From NCBI GenBank assembly GCA_023428205.1, contig JAEYZB010000263.1, positions 1 through 11,851 of the forward strand: a stretch of DNA of 11,851 bases, written 5' to 3'. Below are positions 1 through 6,831 of the stretch, one piece after another. How positions within the stretch are numbered: the stretch's first letter is position 1; the number at the start of each line of letters is the position of its first letter. Both the position numbers and the translations under genes were made by a program. The notes below the pieces were generated by a model that had not been told where the DNA came from, made no database searches, and saw nothing but the letters and a program-made list of their open reading frames with translations. Origin of the DNA: Bacteroidota bacterium. GTDB lineage: Bacteria; Bacteroidota; Bacteroidia; Chitinophagales; LD1.

Positions 1-423
1 CTGTATGAGGTGTGCGTCATTATCTTTTTCGAGTAAAGTAGCGCGCAATTCGAGGTTTGTAATAGTGTTCGTAATGACGAGCGACTTTTCTTTCCACTTA
101 GAAAGTCCGCCCACAAAGCATTTCCAAACAACACTCTGCTCGTTTTTTTGCCCCACTTGTTCCAGACAAAATATCTCAATCTTCGCTCCGCTTTCTTTGT
201 GAAACACCAATCGGGCAGGAATTACTTTGGAATTATTGAACACCAAGAGCGCATTTTCAGGAATGTGTTCGCTCAGGTTTTTAAAAACAGTTTCTTGGAT
301 ATTTCCGTTTTTGTAAATCAATAGTTTTGAGCTATCGCGTGGCGAAACAGGATAAAGCGCAATGCGCTCTTGCGGAAGATGATATTGTAAGGAAGAGAGC
401 GATAAATGTTTTTTATTCTCCAT
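1..423 (-). CDS. queA: S-adenosylmethionine:tRNA ribosyltransferase-isomerase (QueA family), N-terminal part, cut by window edge
   Basis: The first 141 codons are present; the gene continues past position 1. QueA transfers and isomerises the ribosyl part of S-adenosylmethionine onto 7-aminomethyl-7-deazaguanine in tRNA, giving epoxyqueuosine, a cytoplasmic step of queuosine synthesis. Visible family features are the N-terminal LPQERIALYPVSPRDSSKLL block (about residues 16-35) and NNSKVIPARLVF (about 63-74), followed by GAKIEIFCL and WKCFVGGLSKWK. The ATG at 421-423 gives the expected N-terminus. It lies 45 nt after the rluD stop on the same strand, so co-transcription is likely. Bacteroidota often carry two QueA-like paralogues, and the WKC...KWK region suggests this may be the longer, less studied one, so exact function is inferred. 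The loop between IEIF and WKC (residues about 88-95, GQKNEQ) is encoded by a sequence matching a repeat found elsewhere in the window. Confidence 0.88.
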   Translation of the reverse strand, partial: MENKKHLSLSSLQYHLPQERIALYPVSPRDSSKLLIYKNGNIQETVFKNLSEHIPENALLVFNNSKVIPARLVFHKESGAKIEIFCLEQVGQKNEQSVVWKCFVGGLSKWKEKSLVITNTITNLELRATLLEKDNDAHLIQ

Positions 424-468
424 TTTTTTCGGAAGAAATTTTGAATAGGAATTTATTCGACTATTCTG

Positions 469-1539
469 TTATTCTAAAATCTCATTTGCTTGCGAAATAC
501 TGTTCCAATAGCGCCTCCATTTTTCCAATAACTCATGAAAGTTTTTCGGTAGTTCATTTTCAAAATATAAAAACTCGCCTGTAGTTGGGTGCGTGAAACC
601 GAGCGAAGCTGCGTGTAATGCTTGACGCGGAAAAATCTGAAAACAGTTTTCGATAAACTGTTTGTACTTGCTGTAAATAGTGCCTTTCAGAATTCTGTCG
701 CCACCGTAGCGCGCATCGTTGAAAAGCGTGTGCCCGATGTGTTTCATGTGTACACGAATTTGGTGTGTACGCCCTGTTTCCAGTTTACATTCTACGAGCG
801 TTACATAGTGAAAACGCTCTACCACTTTGTAATGCGTCACTGCGTGTCGTCCGAAATCGCCATCGGGAAAAACTTCAAACTGCATTCTGTCGCTCGAATG
901 GCGACCAATATTTCCCGTGATTGTACCTTCATCTTGCTCCACATTTCCCCAAACGAGTGCGAGATATTTTCGTTGAGTAGTTCGGTCGAAAAACTGTTTG
1001 GATAAATGCGTAAGCGCATATTCCGTTTTAGCAATTACCATAATACCGCTCGTGTCTTTATCTAAGCGATGCACCAATCCGGGACGATAATTTTCCGTTA
1101 AATTCGGTAAGTTTTGGAAGTGGTATAACAGGGCATTGATTAGCGTACCGCGATGATTGCCGATTCCGGGGTGACACACCAAACCGGGTTGTTTATTGAT
1201 TACGACAACGGCATCATCTTCGTGAATAATTTCGAGTGGAATGTTTTCCGCTTCAAGACTATAAGCCTCTTCCGGCTTGGGAATAAAGAGCGAAATAAAA
1301 TCTAATGGACGGATTTTGTAATTTGATTTTACTGCTTTTCCGTTTACCGTGATGTTGCCCGCATCGGCAGCCAGTTGAATGCGCGTGCGTGAAATATTAG
1401 ATGGTAATCTATTGGATAAAAATTTGTCTATACGTTGCTGCTCCTGTCCTTTATCGACAGTAATATCCATCTGTGTATAGAGGTCATCGTTGTCGGAACC
1501 TTCTATGTTGAAATCCGAAACATCTTCTTCCTCCTGCAT
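469..1539 (-). CDS. rluD: RluA/RluD-family 23S rRNA pseudouridine synthase
   Basis: A 356-residue enzyme expected to isomerise uridines to pseudouridine in 23S rRNA (helix 69 sites in E. coli RluD). An acidic N-terminal tail of about 25 residues precedes an S4 RNA-binding domain (about 33-90, with the core NITVNGKAVKSNYKIRPLD). The catalytic domain follows, with the family motif HRLDKDTSG at 157-165, in which D160 is the expected catalytic aspartate, and the GRTHQIRVHMKHIGHTLFND block near 257-276. Length and domain order are normal for RluD. The start lies only 2 nt after the stop of the upstream PGI/PMI gene, which indicates tight coupling. The exact target uridines cannot be read from sequence; RluC-like or other RluA subfamily specificity is the alternative. 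Confidence 0.93.
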   Translation of the reverse strand: MQEEEDVSDFNIEGSDNDDLYTQMDITVDKGQEQQRIDKFLSNRLPSNISRTRIQLAADAGNITVNGKAVKSNYKIRPLDFISLFIPKPEEAYSLEAENIPLEIIHEDDAVVVINKQPGLVCHPGIGNHRGTLINALLYHFQNLPNLTENYRPGLVHRLDKDTSGIMVIAKTEYALTHLSKQFFDRTTQRKYLALVWGNVEQDEGTITGNIGRHSSDRMQFEVFPDGDFGRHAVTHYKVVERFHYVTLVECKLETGRTHQIRVHMKHIGHTLFNDARYGGDRILKGTIYSKYKQFIENCFQIFPRQALHAASLGFTHPTTGEFLYFENELPKNFHELLEKWRRYWNSISQANEILE

Positions 1540-1541
1540 AA

Positions 1542-2528
1542 TTATTGAATGTTGTTCAAGTAGTTTTTGAGCTTGTCAATGACATGAACTTCTATGGTAT
1601 CTTCTTCATGTTCTATTCCTAAATAGTACGATATATAATCGCTCCAATGAATCAAGTAAAAATATTGCTGAATGAAAGATTCGCCTTCGGCTTGTACTTC
1701 TATCAGTGTTTTAGCGTAGTCTTTCACCAAGTCCTTCACGAAATTAAAGCGCAATTTATTGCGTTCATGTTCGAATGAGTGACGTAAAAATATCACACCT
1801 AAATCGTGTTGTTTCTGTTTCCAACCAACAATTTCATTGTGGTTTAATTCAGGAATGGCATTGTGATAGCAGAGCGATTTCGAGTTTTCGTCTATTTGTT
1901 GTTGCAAACGCAAACCCACACTATCAATGGCATTTTCGTTATGCGCAATCACAAGTTTGTTTTTCAGTTGCTTTGCAAGAACTTTAGTTGATTCAGCTAT
2001 CGAAGCTTGTTTTTCTGATAAGAACTTTGCGATAGCCGTAAATTCTTCTTCTACGTCAAGCGAAATCAAATCAAGTTTTTGTAAAACAGATAACGCATTT
2101 ACTGCCCCATAACCCAGCGAAGCTCGTGGCGGAAACCCTTGTGGCATTTCGACAAAATCCAAATTGTGCCGAGTAGCGAGTTCTTTCAATTTTCCTCCGG
2201 AGCTGATGACAATTGGCTTAATACCTTTCGCAAGCGCTTCATATAAACAACTGATTACTTCTTCCGTATTGCCGGAATAGGAAACTAAAATGACTAACGT
2301 GGACTCGTCTGCAAACTCAGGAAGGGTGTAATCTCTTACAGCAATGACAGGAACTTTGATGTCTTTTTTCGTGAGGTCTGATGCCAAGTTTGCAATAAAA
2401 CCGGAACCACCTAAACCCGCGAAAAGCACATTACTAATGGCTGGATATTCTTTGTTAAACGATATCTTCTTCGCATCTTCGAGTGCGAGCGTTATGTGTT
2501 TCGGAAACTCAGTAATGTACTTAATCAT
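1542..2528 (-). CDS. bifunctional phosphoglucose/phosphomannose isomerase (SIS domains)
   Basis: Interconverts glucose-6-phosphate or mannose-6-phosphate with fructose-6-phosphate in the cytoplasm, feeding glycolysis and mannose-derived precursors. In the 328-residue reading, sugar-isomerase (SIS) features are GLGGSG at 38-43, SYSGNTEE at 83-90 (phosphate-binding loop), PPRASLGY at 133-140, and the hallmark ELNHNEIVGW at 227-236 of the PGI/PMI family in the second half. The in-frame ATG at 2528 is preferred because MIKYITEFPKHI is where family members usually begin and gives the usual length near 330. The frame stays open to another ATG at 2591, giving 349 residues and starting 12 nt after the preceding gene; its 21 extra residues look unlike family sequence. 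The gene sits between a phosphodiesterase gene and rluD on one strand and overlaps neither. Confidence 0.9.
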   Translation of the reverse strand: MIKYITEFPKHITLALEDAKKISFNKEYPAISNVLFAGLGGSGFIANLASDLTKKDIKVPVIAVRDYTLPEFADESTLVILVSYSGNTEEVISCLYEALAKGIKPIVISSGGKLKELATRHNLDFVEMPQGFPPRASLGYGAVNALSVLQKLDLISLDVEEEFTAIAKFLSEKQASIAESTKVLAKQLKNKLVIAHNENAIDSVGLRLQQQIDENSKSLCYHNAIPELNHNEIVGWKQKQHDLGVIFLRHSFEHERNKLRFNFVKDLVKDYAKTLIEVQAEGESFIQQYFYLIHWSDYISYYLGIEHEEDTIEVHVIDKLKNYLNNIQ

Positions 2529-2603
2529 TGGTCTATTCGGGAAAATTGGAAGCGCAATATCGGTAAATCTTTGAAATGAAGTAATGCGCACAGCGAATTT
2601 TCG

Positions 2604-3476
2604 TTATTTTTTGAGAGGTTCGGCTAATAAGTTGGGATAATCGGTAATGACACCATCAACACCCAACGCTTTAAGTTCTTGTATTTTTTCAAGACTGTTT
2701 ACTGTCCAAGGAACAATGGTCATACCCATTTCGTGACAGCTTTCAATGACTTTTTTATTCACTAATTTGAAGTAGGGACTGTAGGACGTGGGCGTGTATC
2801 CCAATGCCTTTACATTTTGTTTCACACTCTTCAGATTGGCAATGAGCAACTCTTGCGGAATCGCCTTATCTATCGCTCTCAACTCCTGTAACACGCGTAA
2901 ATCAAACGACTGTACGAGTACCTTATCCAAAAAGTCTTTTTCTTTCAGCACGCCATAAACCAATTGCACAAAGGTCTTCGGGTCGGGTTGGAAAACTCCG
3001 TCTTTTGATTTCCAGCACTTGATTTCTACATTCAGTTTCGGCAGTTTCAACTTATTTACCTCGCAGTAGTTTCTGATGGAGTCAATCACTTCGCTCAAAA
3101 GAGGCTTTGGTACATTCCGCTTCTGTTGTTCGGGAAAGTCAGGATTGAATTTGCTGCCGCAATCATAGCTTTGCACCTCGGCAACTGTCATGTTGAAAAT
3201 ATTATAATCCTTCGGCTTGTTGCTTTTCACGTTTTCGCATATCGCTTGTCGCAACCATGGTTCATGGCTCACGAGCACTTTCAGGTCTTTCGTAATCACG
3301 ACATCCAGTTCCAGAAAATCGGCACCGCTTTTTGCGCCTTCGTAAAAAGCAGGAATGGTATTTTCCGGAGCTAACCCGCGTGCGCCACGATGTCCATGAA
3401 CCTGAAAATGGCTTTGTGCGAAGGAAGAACTAAGCCCAATGGACAAAAGAACGGAAACTATTTTTTTCATCTTCAT
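2604..3476 (-). CDS. secreted glycerophosphodiester phosphodiesterase (GDPD)
   Basis: Expected to hydrolyse glycerophosphodiesters to glycerol-3-phosphate and an alcohol, probably in the periplasm. From the ATG at 3476 the 290-residue product starts MKMKKIVSVLLSIGLSSSFA, a clear Sec signal peptide with likely cleavage after SFA; there is no lipobox cysteine. The mature part opens with HGHRGARGLAPENT, giving catalytic H29 and metal-ligand E38, then E56 and D58 (LELDVVITKD), H71 (SHEP), and E151/K153 (NVEIK). The C-terminal WTVN...GVDGVITDYP is also typical. The frame is open to an ATG at 3524, but the 16 additional residues would spoil the signal peptide, so 3476 (or the ATG two codons later) is preferred. 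It lies 69 nt after the beta-glucosidase stop. The PENT and HEP variants fit the bacterial periplasmic GlpQ/UgpQ type. Confidence 0.92.
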   Translation of the reverse strand: MKMKKIVSVLLSIGLSSSFAQSHFQVHGHRGARGLAPENTIPAFYEGAKSGADFLELDVVITKDLKVLVSHEPWLRQAICENVKSNKPKDYNIFNMTVAEVQSYDCGSKFNPDFPEQQKRNVPKPLLSEVIDSIRNYCEVNKLKLPKLNVEIKCWKSKDGVFQPDPKTFVQLVYGVLKEKDFLDKVLVQSFDLRVLQELRAIDKAIPQELLIANLKSVKQNVKALGYTPTSYSPYFKLVNKKVIESCHEMGMTIVPWTVNSLEKIQELKALGVDGVITDYPNLLAEPLKK

Positions 3477-3545
3477 GTATTGTTTATCGAGAGGCGCAAG
3501 AAACACCTCGTTTTTTAGCACCACCTTATCGAATTGTCAAATCTT

Positions 3546-4979
3546 TTATTCGCTCAGGAAGCGACTGAACCATTTTCCCGAATCCTTCACAATGCGCTGT
3601 TGTGTTTTGAAATCGACTCCCACCATACCGAAGCGCGGACGATAGCCCTCCGCCCATTCAAAGTTATCCAGGAAGCTCCACACGAAATAACCGCCTATGT
3701 CAATGCCTTCCCTTTTCGCTTTCAGCACTTGTGCTAAATAGTCTTTCAGAAACTGCGTCCTTTTTGTGTCGTGAATCTCCCCGTTCACCACTTCATCTTT
3801 CACGGCCACCCCATTTTCGGTGATGTAAATGCGCGGAAGGTTTTTGTATGCCGCAAACTGCTTAATGATGCGGTACATCCCTTCAGGATACACTTCCCAA
3901 TTCATTTCGGTAATGTCGTGACCCAGTTTTTTCGGAGGCACATTGATGCCGTGCAGCATCGGAATGACGCCCAAATGTTTTGTCACGATACGCGTATAGT
4001 TTTGCAAGCCCACGAAATCAAAATCAAAGGGCAGTAGTTTTTCATCACCGTCTTTGATATACTTCTCCATCTTTTTGAGAGCCGGCAAATCCTTCACGGG
4101 ATAGCCCATCCCCAACACGGGTTCAATGAACAATCGATTGACCAGCACATCTGCCCGAACGGCAGCGCGTTGATTGGCCGGTTTATCTTTCCAAGCGTCC
4201 ACGGCACTGCACGAAAACGTAGTGCCAATGTGCCCATTTTTTACTTCCTTTTTCAAAATCCGTCCGCCCGCTCCGTGACTCAATGTGACATGGTGTGTAG
4301 CCGCATAAAAATCGTTGAACTTGCCCAATTTCCCCGGTGCATGCATTCCCATCAGGTAGCCAAGCGCTGTAAACGCCATCGGTTCGTTGAATACCATCCA
4401 GTTCTTCACTCTGTCTCCGAAATGTTTGCCACAAAGCGCCACATACTCTTCAAACCAATGCACCACATCGCGGTTTACCCAGCCGCCCTTTTCCTGTAAT
4501 GCTTGCGGAAGGTCCCAGTGATAGCACGTAATCCATGGTTCCACGTTTTCCTTCAGGCAGGTATCAATCACACGGTTATAGAAATCAATTCCCTTTTGAT
4601 TGACAGCGCCTGTACCTTGCGGTAAAACCCGCGACCATCCTATGGAAAAACGCGAAGCGGGAATATTCATCTGGCGCATCAGCGCAATATCCTTTTCATA
4701 GCTATGATAAAAGTCGCAGGCCACATCGCCATTCTCGCGGGTCTTGATTTTATTTTTGTGATGGTGTGTGTAGTGGTCCCAAATGGATTCGCCCTTGCCA
4801 TCCAGGTTCCATGCCCCCTCAATCTGGTATGCGGCTGTGGCCGTACCCCACACGAAATCCTTGCCAAAGTCACTGCGCTTGAAGCCATTCTCTTCGGCAT
4901 AAAAGGAAAACAGTTCTTTCGGAATCATTGCGCCTGCGCCCAGCGCAGCACTTAGTTTCAACCAGTCTTTACGGTTCAT
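3546..4979 (-). CDS. glycoside hydrolase family 1 beta-glucosidase with Tat-like N-terminus
   Basis: A 477-residue GH1 retaining glycosidase, most likely cleaving beta-glucosides from oligosaccharides. Seen directly: FVWGTATAAYQIEGAW (43-57, Q52 sugar-binding), YHWDLPQ (153-159), acid/base E199 in NEP, N327 in QNYTR, nucleophile E388 in ITENG, and aglycone-side WSFLDNFEWAEGY (434-446). Both catalytic glutamates are present, so it should be active. The first about 20 residues (MNRKDWLKLSAALGAGAMIP) resemble a Tat signal, but with R-K where the twin arginine is expected, so export is plausible but unproven; GH1 enzymes are commonly cytoplasmic and lack this extension. The gene starts 39 nt after the hppD stop, behind a 17-bp palindrome. 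Sampled stretches look G+C-richer than the PGI and regulator genes, a mild contrast. 6-phospho-beta-glycosidase activity is less likely but not excluded. Confidence 0.94.
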   Translation of the reverse strand: MNRKDWLKLSAALGAGAMIPKELFSFYAEENGFKRSDFGKDFVWGTATAAYQIEGAWNLDGKGESIWDHYTHHHKNKIKTRENGDVACDFYHSYEKDIALMRQMNIPASRFSIGWSRVLPQGTGAVNQKGIDFYNRVIDTCLKENVEPWITCYHWDLPQALQEKGGWVNRDVVHWFEEYVALCGKHFGDRVKNWMVFNEPMAFTALGYLMGMHAPGKLGKFNDFYAATHHVTLSHGAGGRILKKEVKNGHIGTTFSCSAVDAWKDKPANQRAAVRADVLVNRLFIEPVLGMGYPVKDLPALKKMEKYIKDGDEKLLPFDFDFVGLQNYTRIVTKHLGVIPMLHGINVPPKKLGHDITEMNWEVYPEGMYRIIKQFAAYKNLPRIYITENGVAVKDEVVNGEIHDTKRTQFLKDYLAQVLKAKREGIDIGGYFVWSFLDNFEWAEGYRPRFGMVGVDFKTQQRIVKDSGKWFSRFLSE

Positions 4980-4995
4980 GTTTTATGTTTGTCGG

Positions 4996-5012
4996 TTCAT
5001 CAACTTGATGAA
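4996..5012. promoter_or_regulatory. 17-bp palindrome ahead of the GH1 gene, possible operator
   Basis: TTCATCAAcTTGATGAA is a perfect inverted repeat of 8 bp around a single central base. It occupies much of the 39-nt gap between hppD and the beta-glucosidase start, 17 nt upstream of the ATG. A one-base centre makes it a poor hairpin at full length and more like a dimeric repressor site (LacI-type operators have this geometry). No T-tract follows on either strand, so it is not a good terminator. The regulatory role is inferred. Confidence 0.35.
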
Positions 5013-5018
5013 GTTGAG

Positions 5019-6116
5019 TTAAAAGTTTCCGCGCTCGGCTTGTTCCCGTTCGATAGCTTCAAACAGTGCCTTAAAGTTCCCTTTGCCAAACGATTTAGCG
5101 CCTTTGCGCTCGATGATTTCGTAAAACATCGTTGGGCGGTCTTCTACGGGCTTGGTGAATAGCTGTAAGAGATAGCCTTCATCGTCTCTATCCACCAAAA
5201 TACCGAGTTCTTTCAAGGGTTCAAGGTCTTCGTCTATTTTGCCAACGCGGTCTAAAAGGTCTTCATAATAAGAAGCCGGTGTTTGCAGAAACTCGACTCC
5301 GCGCGCTTTCAGTTCGCGAACGGTTTTGATGATGTCTTTGGTGGCAATAGCCACGTGTTGCACGCCTTCATCTTCATAGAAATCCAAAAACTCCTCCACT
5401 TGCGACTTGCGTTTGCCTTCGGCAGGCTCATTAATCGGGAATTTGATATAGCCATTGCCATTGCTCATCACCTTACTCATCAAGGCAGAGTATTCTGTGG
5501 ATATATCCTTATCATCAAACGATAGAATATTTTTGAAACCCATTACGTCTTCATAAAATTTCACCCAGGTATTCATTCTATTCCAACCGACATTGCCTAC
5601 ACAATGGTCGATATAAAGCAAACCGCAATCGGTCGGATTGTAATTGCTTATCCATGGGCGGAAATTCGGCATAAACGTGCCTTTATAGTTTTTGCGCTCC
5701 ACGAAAAGATGTACGACATCGCCATAAAGATGAATGCCACTGGTACGCACCTCTCCGTTTTCATCGCTATGCGTGGTGGGTTGCAAATAAGGCTTTGCGC
5801 CACGCTTTGTTGTTTCTTCAAATGCCTTATAAGCATCATCTACCGTAAGGGCAAGCACCTTTACGCCATCGCCATGCTTTTTCAAATGCTCTGTAATCTC
5901 ATGGTTCGAGCTAAGTGGGGTTGTCAGCATCAGGCGAATTTTATTTTGCGCCAAAACATAAGATGTGCGGTCGCGCACGCCTGTTTCAGGACCTGCATAA
6001 GCGTAGCTTTGAAAGCCGAATGCCGTTTTGTAAAAGTGTGCCGCCTGTTTGGCATTGCCTACATATAATTCAATGTAGTCCGTTCCCTGCAATGGAAGAA
6101 ATTCAGTATTCGACAT
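5019..6116 (-). CDS. hppD: 4-hydroxyphenylpyruvate dioxygenase
   Basis: A 365-residue Fe(II)-dependent enzyme that turns 4-hydroxyphenylpyruvate into homogentisate in tyrosine catabolism. It has two VOC (glyoxalase-type) halves: residues about 12-140 and about 165-335. The iron ligands are all visible in the second half: H171 (YIDHCVGNV), H254 (GVQHVAIAT) and E333 (MFYEIIER). The C-terminus FGKGNFKALFEAIEREQAERG is the typical closing helix. Length and start match bacterial HPPD. The downstream pathway genes (homogentisate dioxygenase, fumarylacetoacetase) are not beside it; the next gene on the strand is a beta-glucosidase. A candidate -7 box lies upstream at 6143-6150, with a degenerate repeat array directly behind it. 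4-hydroxymandelate synthase is a related alternative, but the C-terminus favours HPPD. Confidence 0.95.
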   Translation of the reverse strand: MSNTEFLPLQGTDYIELYVGNAKQAAHFYKTAFGFQSYAYAGPETGVRDRTSYVLAQNKIRLMLTTPLSSNHEITEHLKKHGDGVKVLALTVDDAYKAFEETTKRGAKPYLQPTTHSDENGEVRTSGIHLYGDVVHLFVERKNYKGTFMPNFRPWISNYNPTDCGLLYIDHCVGNVGWNRMNTWVKFYEDVMGFKNILSFDDKDISTEYSALMSKVMSNGNGYIKFPINEPAEGKRKSQVEEFLDFYEDEGVQHVAIATKDIIKTVRELKARGVEFLQTPASYYEDLLDRVGKIDEDLEPLKELGILVDRDDEGYLLQLFTKPVEDRPTMFYEIIERKGAKSFGKGNFKALFEAIEREQAERGNF

Positions 6117-6142
6117 AATAGTGTGTGTTTTATTTTCGGAAA

Positions 6143-6150
6143 CAAGATTA
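6143..6150 (-). promoter_or_regulatory. candidate -7 box of the hppD promoter
   Basis: On the minus strand this reads TAATCTTG, one mismatch from the Bacteroidota -7 consensus TAnnTTTG, about 26 nt before the hppD ATG. I see no clear TTG -33 element at the right distance; that position abuts the degenerate repeat array starting near 6176. Weak support only. Confidence 0.35.
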
Positions 6151-6175
6151 CAACAAAAAGTCGAAAGTCATAGAA

Positions 6176-6270
6176 GTTGTAAGTTGTGGGTGGGGAGTTG
6201 TAAGTTGTAGGTTATAAGTTGTAAGTCGTAAGTGGAGAGTTGTAAGTGGTAGGTTATAAGTTGTAAGTGG
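6176..6270. repeat. degenerate GTTGTAAGT repeat array with a 42-bp period duplication
   Basis: About 95 bp are made of variants of GTTGTAAGT and GTAGGTTATAAGT. Within it, 6195-6226 and 6237-6268 match at 31 of 32 positions, an offset of 42 bp, which points to a recent duplication inside an older simple repeat. No reading frame of note crosses it. It lies upstream of hppD, immediately behind the candidate promoter. Copy number would be expected to vary between strains. Confidence 0.8.
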
Positions 6271-6324
6271 AAACAAGAAATTGGAAGAAGAAGGGGAGGG
6301 GTGAGTGGGAAATTTTCCATTCCT

Positions 6325-6351
6325 GCAAATGGTGGCAAAAAACGAGGAGGA
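6325..6351 (+). repeat. dispersed repeat, diverged copy
   Basis: GCAAATGGTGGCAAAAAACG followed by AGGAGGA. It is a diverged relative of the near-identical copies at 6920-6945 and 9176-9201 (core AAATGGGTGAAAAAAACGAG). It sits in the non-coding interval downstream of the GTTGTAAGT array. Confidence 0.45.
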
Positions 6352-6392
6352 TGCGAAGAGATATTAAGAAAAGATTAAAATTTTTGAGGGGA

Positions 6393-6423
6393 TTGATTTT
6401 TAAAAGGACATTCTTTTCTTTTG
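6393..6423 (+). promoter_or_regulatory. weak candidate promoter ahead of the 21-bp repeat array
   Basis: TTG at 6393-6395 is followed after 20 nt by TTCTTTTG at 6416-6423, one mismatch from TAnnTTTG at the spacing usual for Bacteroidota promoters. If real, a transcript would begin near 6430 and cross the tandem array to the hairpin with a T-tract at 6695-6724. Support is weak in this A+T-rich stretch. Confidence 0.2.
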
Positions 6424-6606
6424 TAGGACAACCAAGGTAATCCGTCAATACCAAACCATGCTATCTGTCTTTAACCATAAAGCCGGAATTCCGATTGGTG
6501 CTATATACGTGGCTATCCCAAAGGGGGCAGAGAAGGACTTTTTCCCTATTTGCGGTTTGGCGGGTGAAAAATGGCTTTGCCGAGGGGCTTCGGGGCATTT
6601 ATTCCT

Positions 6607-6703
6607 TTCCAAAGGTCAGGTATCGCTTTCCAAAGGTCAAGTATCGCCTTCCAAAGGTCATGTATCGGCTTCCAAAGGTCAGGTATTTCTTTCCAAAGGT
6701 TAG
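6607..6703. repeat. 21-bp tandem repeat array (4 full units plus one partial)
   Basis: Units at 6607-6627, 6628-6648, 6649-6669 and 6670-6690 share TTCCAAAGGTCAGGTATCGC plus one base; a partial fifth unit (TTCCAAAGGT) begins at 6691. Differences are a few substitutions per unit and no indels. Because 21 is a multiple of three, several frames stay open on both strands (for example a heptapeptide SKGQVSL on the plus strand and KAIPDLW on the minus strand). The substitutions between units are not consistently silent in any frame, so the open frames are not good evidence for a gene. The period is also two helical turns, which would place repeated binding sites on one DNA face. Confidence 0.88.
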
Positions 6704-6724
6704 CAGCGGTGCCGACCTTTTTTT
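6695..6724 (+). terminator. possible terminator formed by the last repeat unit
   Basis: AAAGGT at 6695-6700 (inside the partial fifth repeat unit) can pair with ACCTTT at 6715-6720, with a 14-nt loop and a run of seven T at 6718-6724. The stem is only 6 bp, so this is a weak intrinsic terminator candidate for plus-strand transcription through the array. Confidence 0.3.
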
Positions 6725-6728
6725 GTGG

Positions 6729-6782
6729 AGGGGTATTCAACCCCTTCCCCGCTTCGCGGTACTTCCCCTTTGCAAGGGGAAG
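6729..6782 (-). repeat. palindromic intergenic element, copy 1 (inverted relative to copy 2)
   Basis: Three adjacent hairpins: AGGGGT/ACCCCT at 6729-6745 (loop ATTCA), CCGC/GCGG at 6749-6759 (loop TTC), and CTTCCCCTT/AAGGGGAAG at 6762-6782 (9 bp, loop TGC). Read on the minus strand the order is CCCCTT-AAGGGG hairpin, then a CGCGAAGCG hairpin, then AGGGGT, the same order as copy 2 on the plus strand. Such C4/G4 palindromes recur between genes in many Bacteroidota genomes and often produce spurious short open frames. No T-tract, so not a classical terminator. Confidence 0.7.
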
Positions 6783-6831
6783 AGTTGGTGCGCGCAGATA
6801 GATTAAATGTGTGCGGAAGTGCTAACCTGTT

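Noticed and set aside
441..478. Inverted repeat GAATAG/CTATTC and three TATTC repeats between rluD and queA
   Set aside because: The stem is 6 bp with a 12-nt loop and overlaps the end of rluD; too weak and A+T-rich to call a terminator or regulatory site.
622..1005. Plus-strand open frame of 127 residues opposite rluD
   Set aside because: It is antisense to a clear RluD gene and shows no family features.
4170..4499. Plus-strand open frame of 109 residues opposite the beta-glucosidase
   Set aside because: It is an antisense shadow of the GH1 gene, whose catalytic motifs are intact in the minus frame.
5604..6068. Plus-strand open frame of 154 residues opposite hppD
   Set aside because: It is an antisense shadow; hppD has all iron ligands in the minus frame.
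6458..6703. Open frame of 81 residues ending in SKGQVS heptads over the 21-bp array
   Set aside because: The 21-bp period keeps several frames open on both strands; unit differences are not consistently silent and the N-terminal half resembles no family I know. Kept as a repeat, not a gene.
6607..6703. Iterons of a replication origin, or a CRISPR array
   Set aside because: Units are contiguous without spacers, so not CRISPR. No replication initiator gene, DnaA-box cluster or A+T-rich unwinding region is recognisable beside the array.
6546..6740. Minus-strand open frame with DLWKAIP heptads
   Set aside because: It is the antisense reading of the same tandem array and has no independent support.
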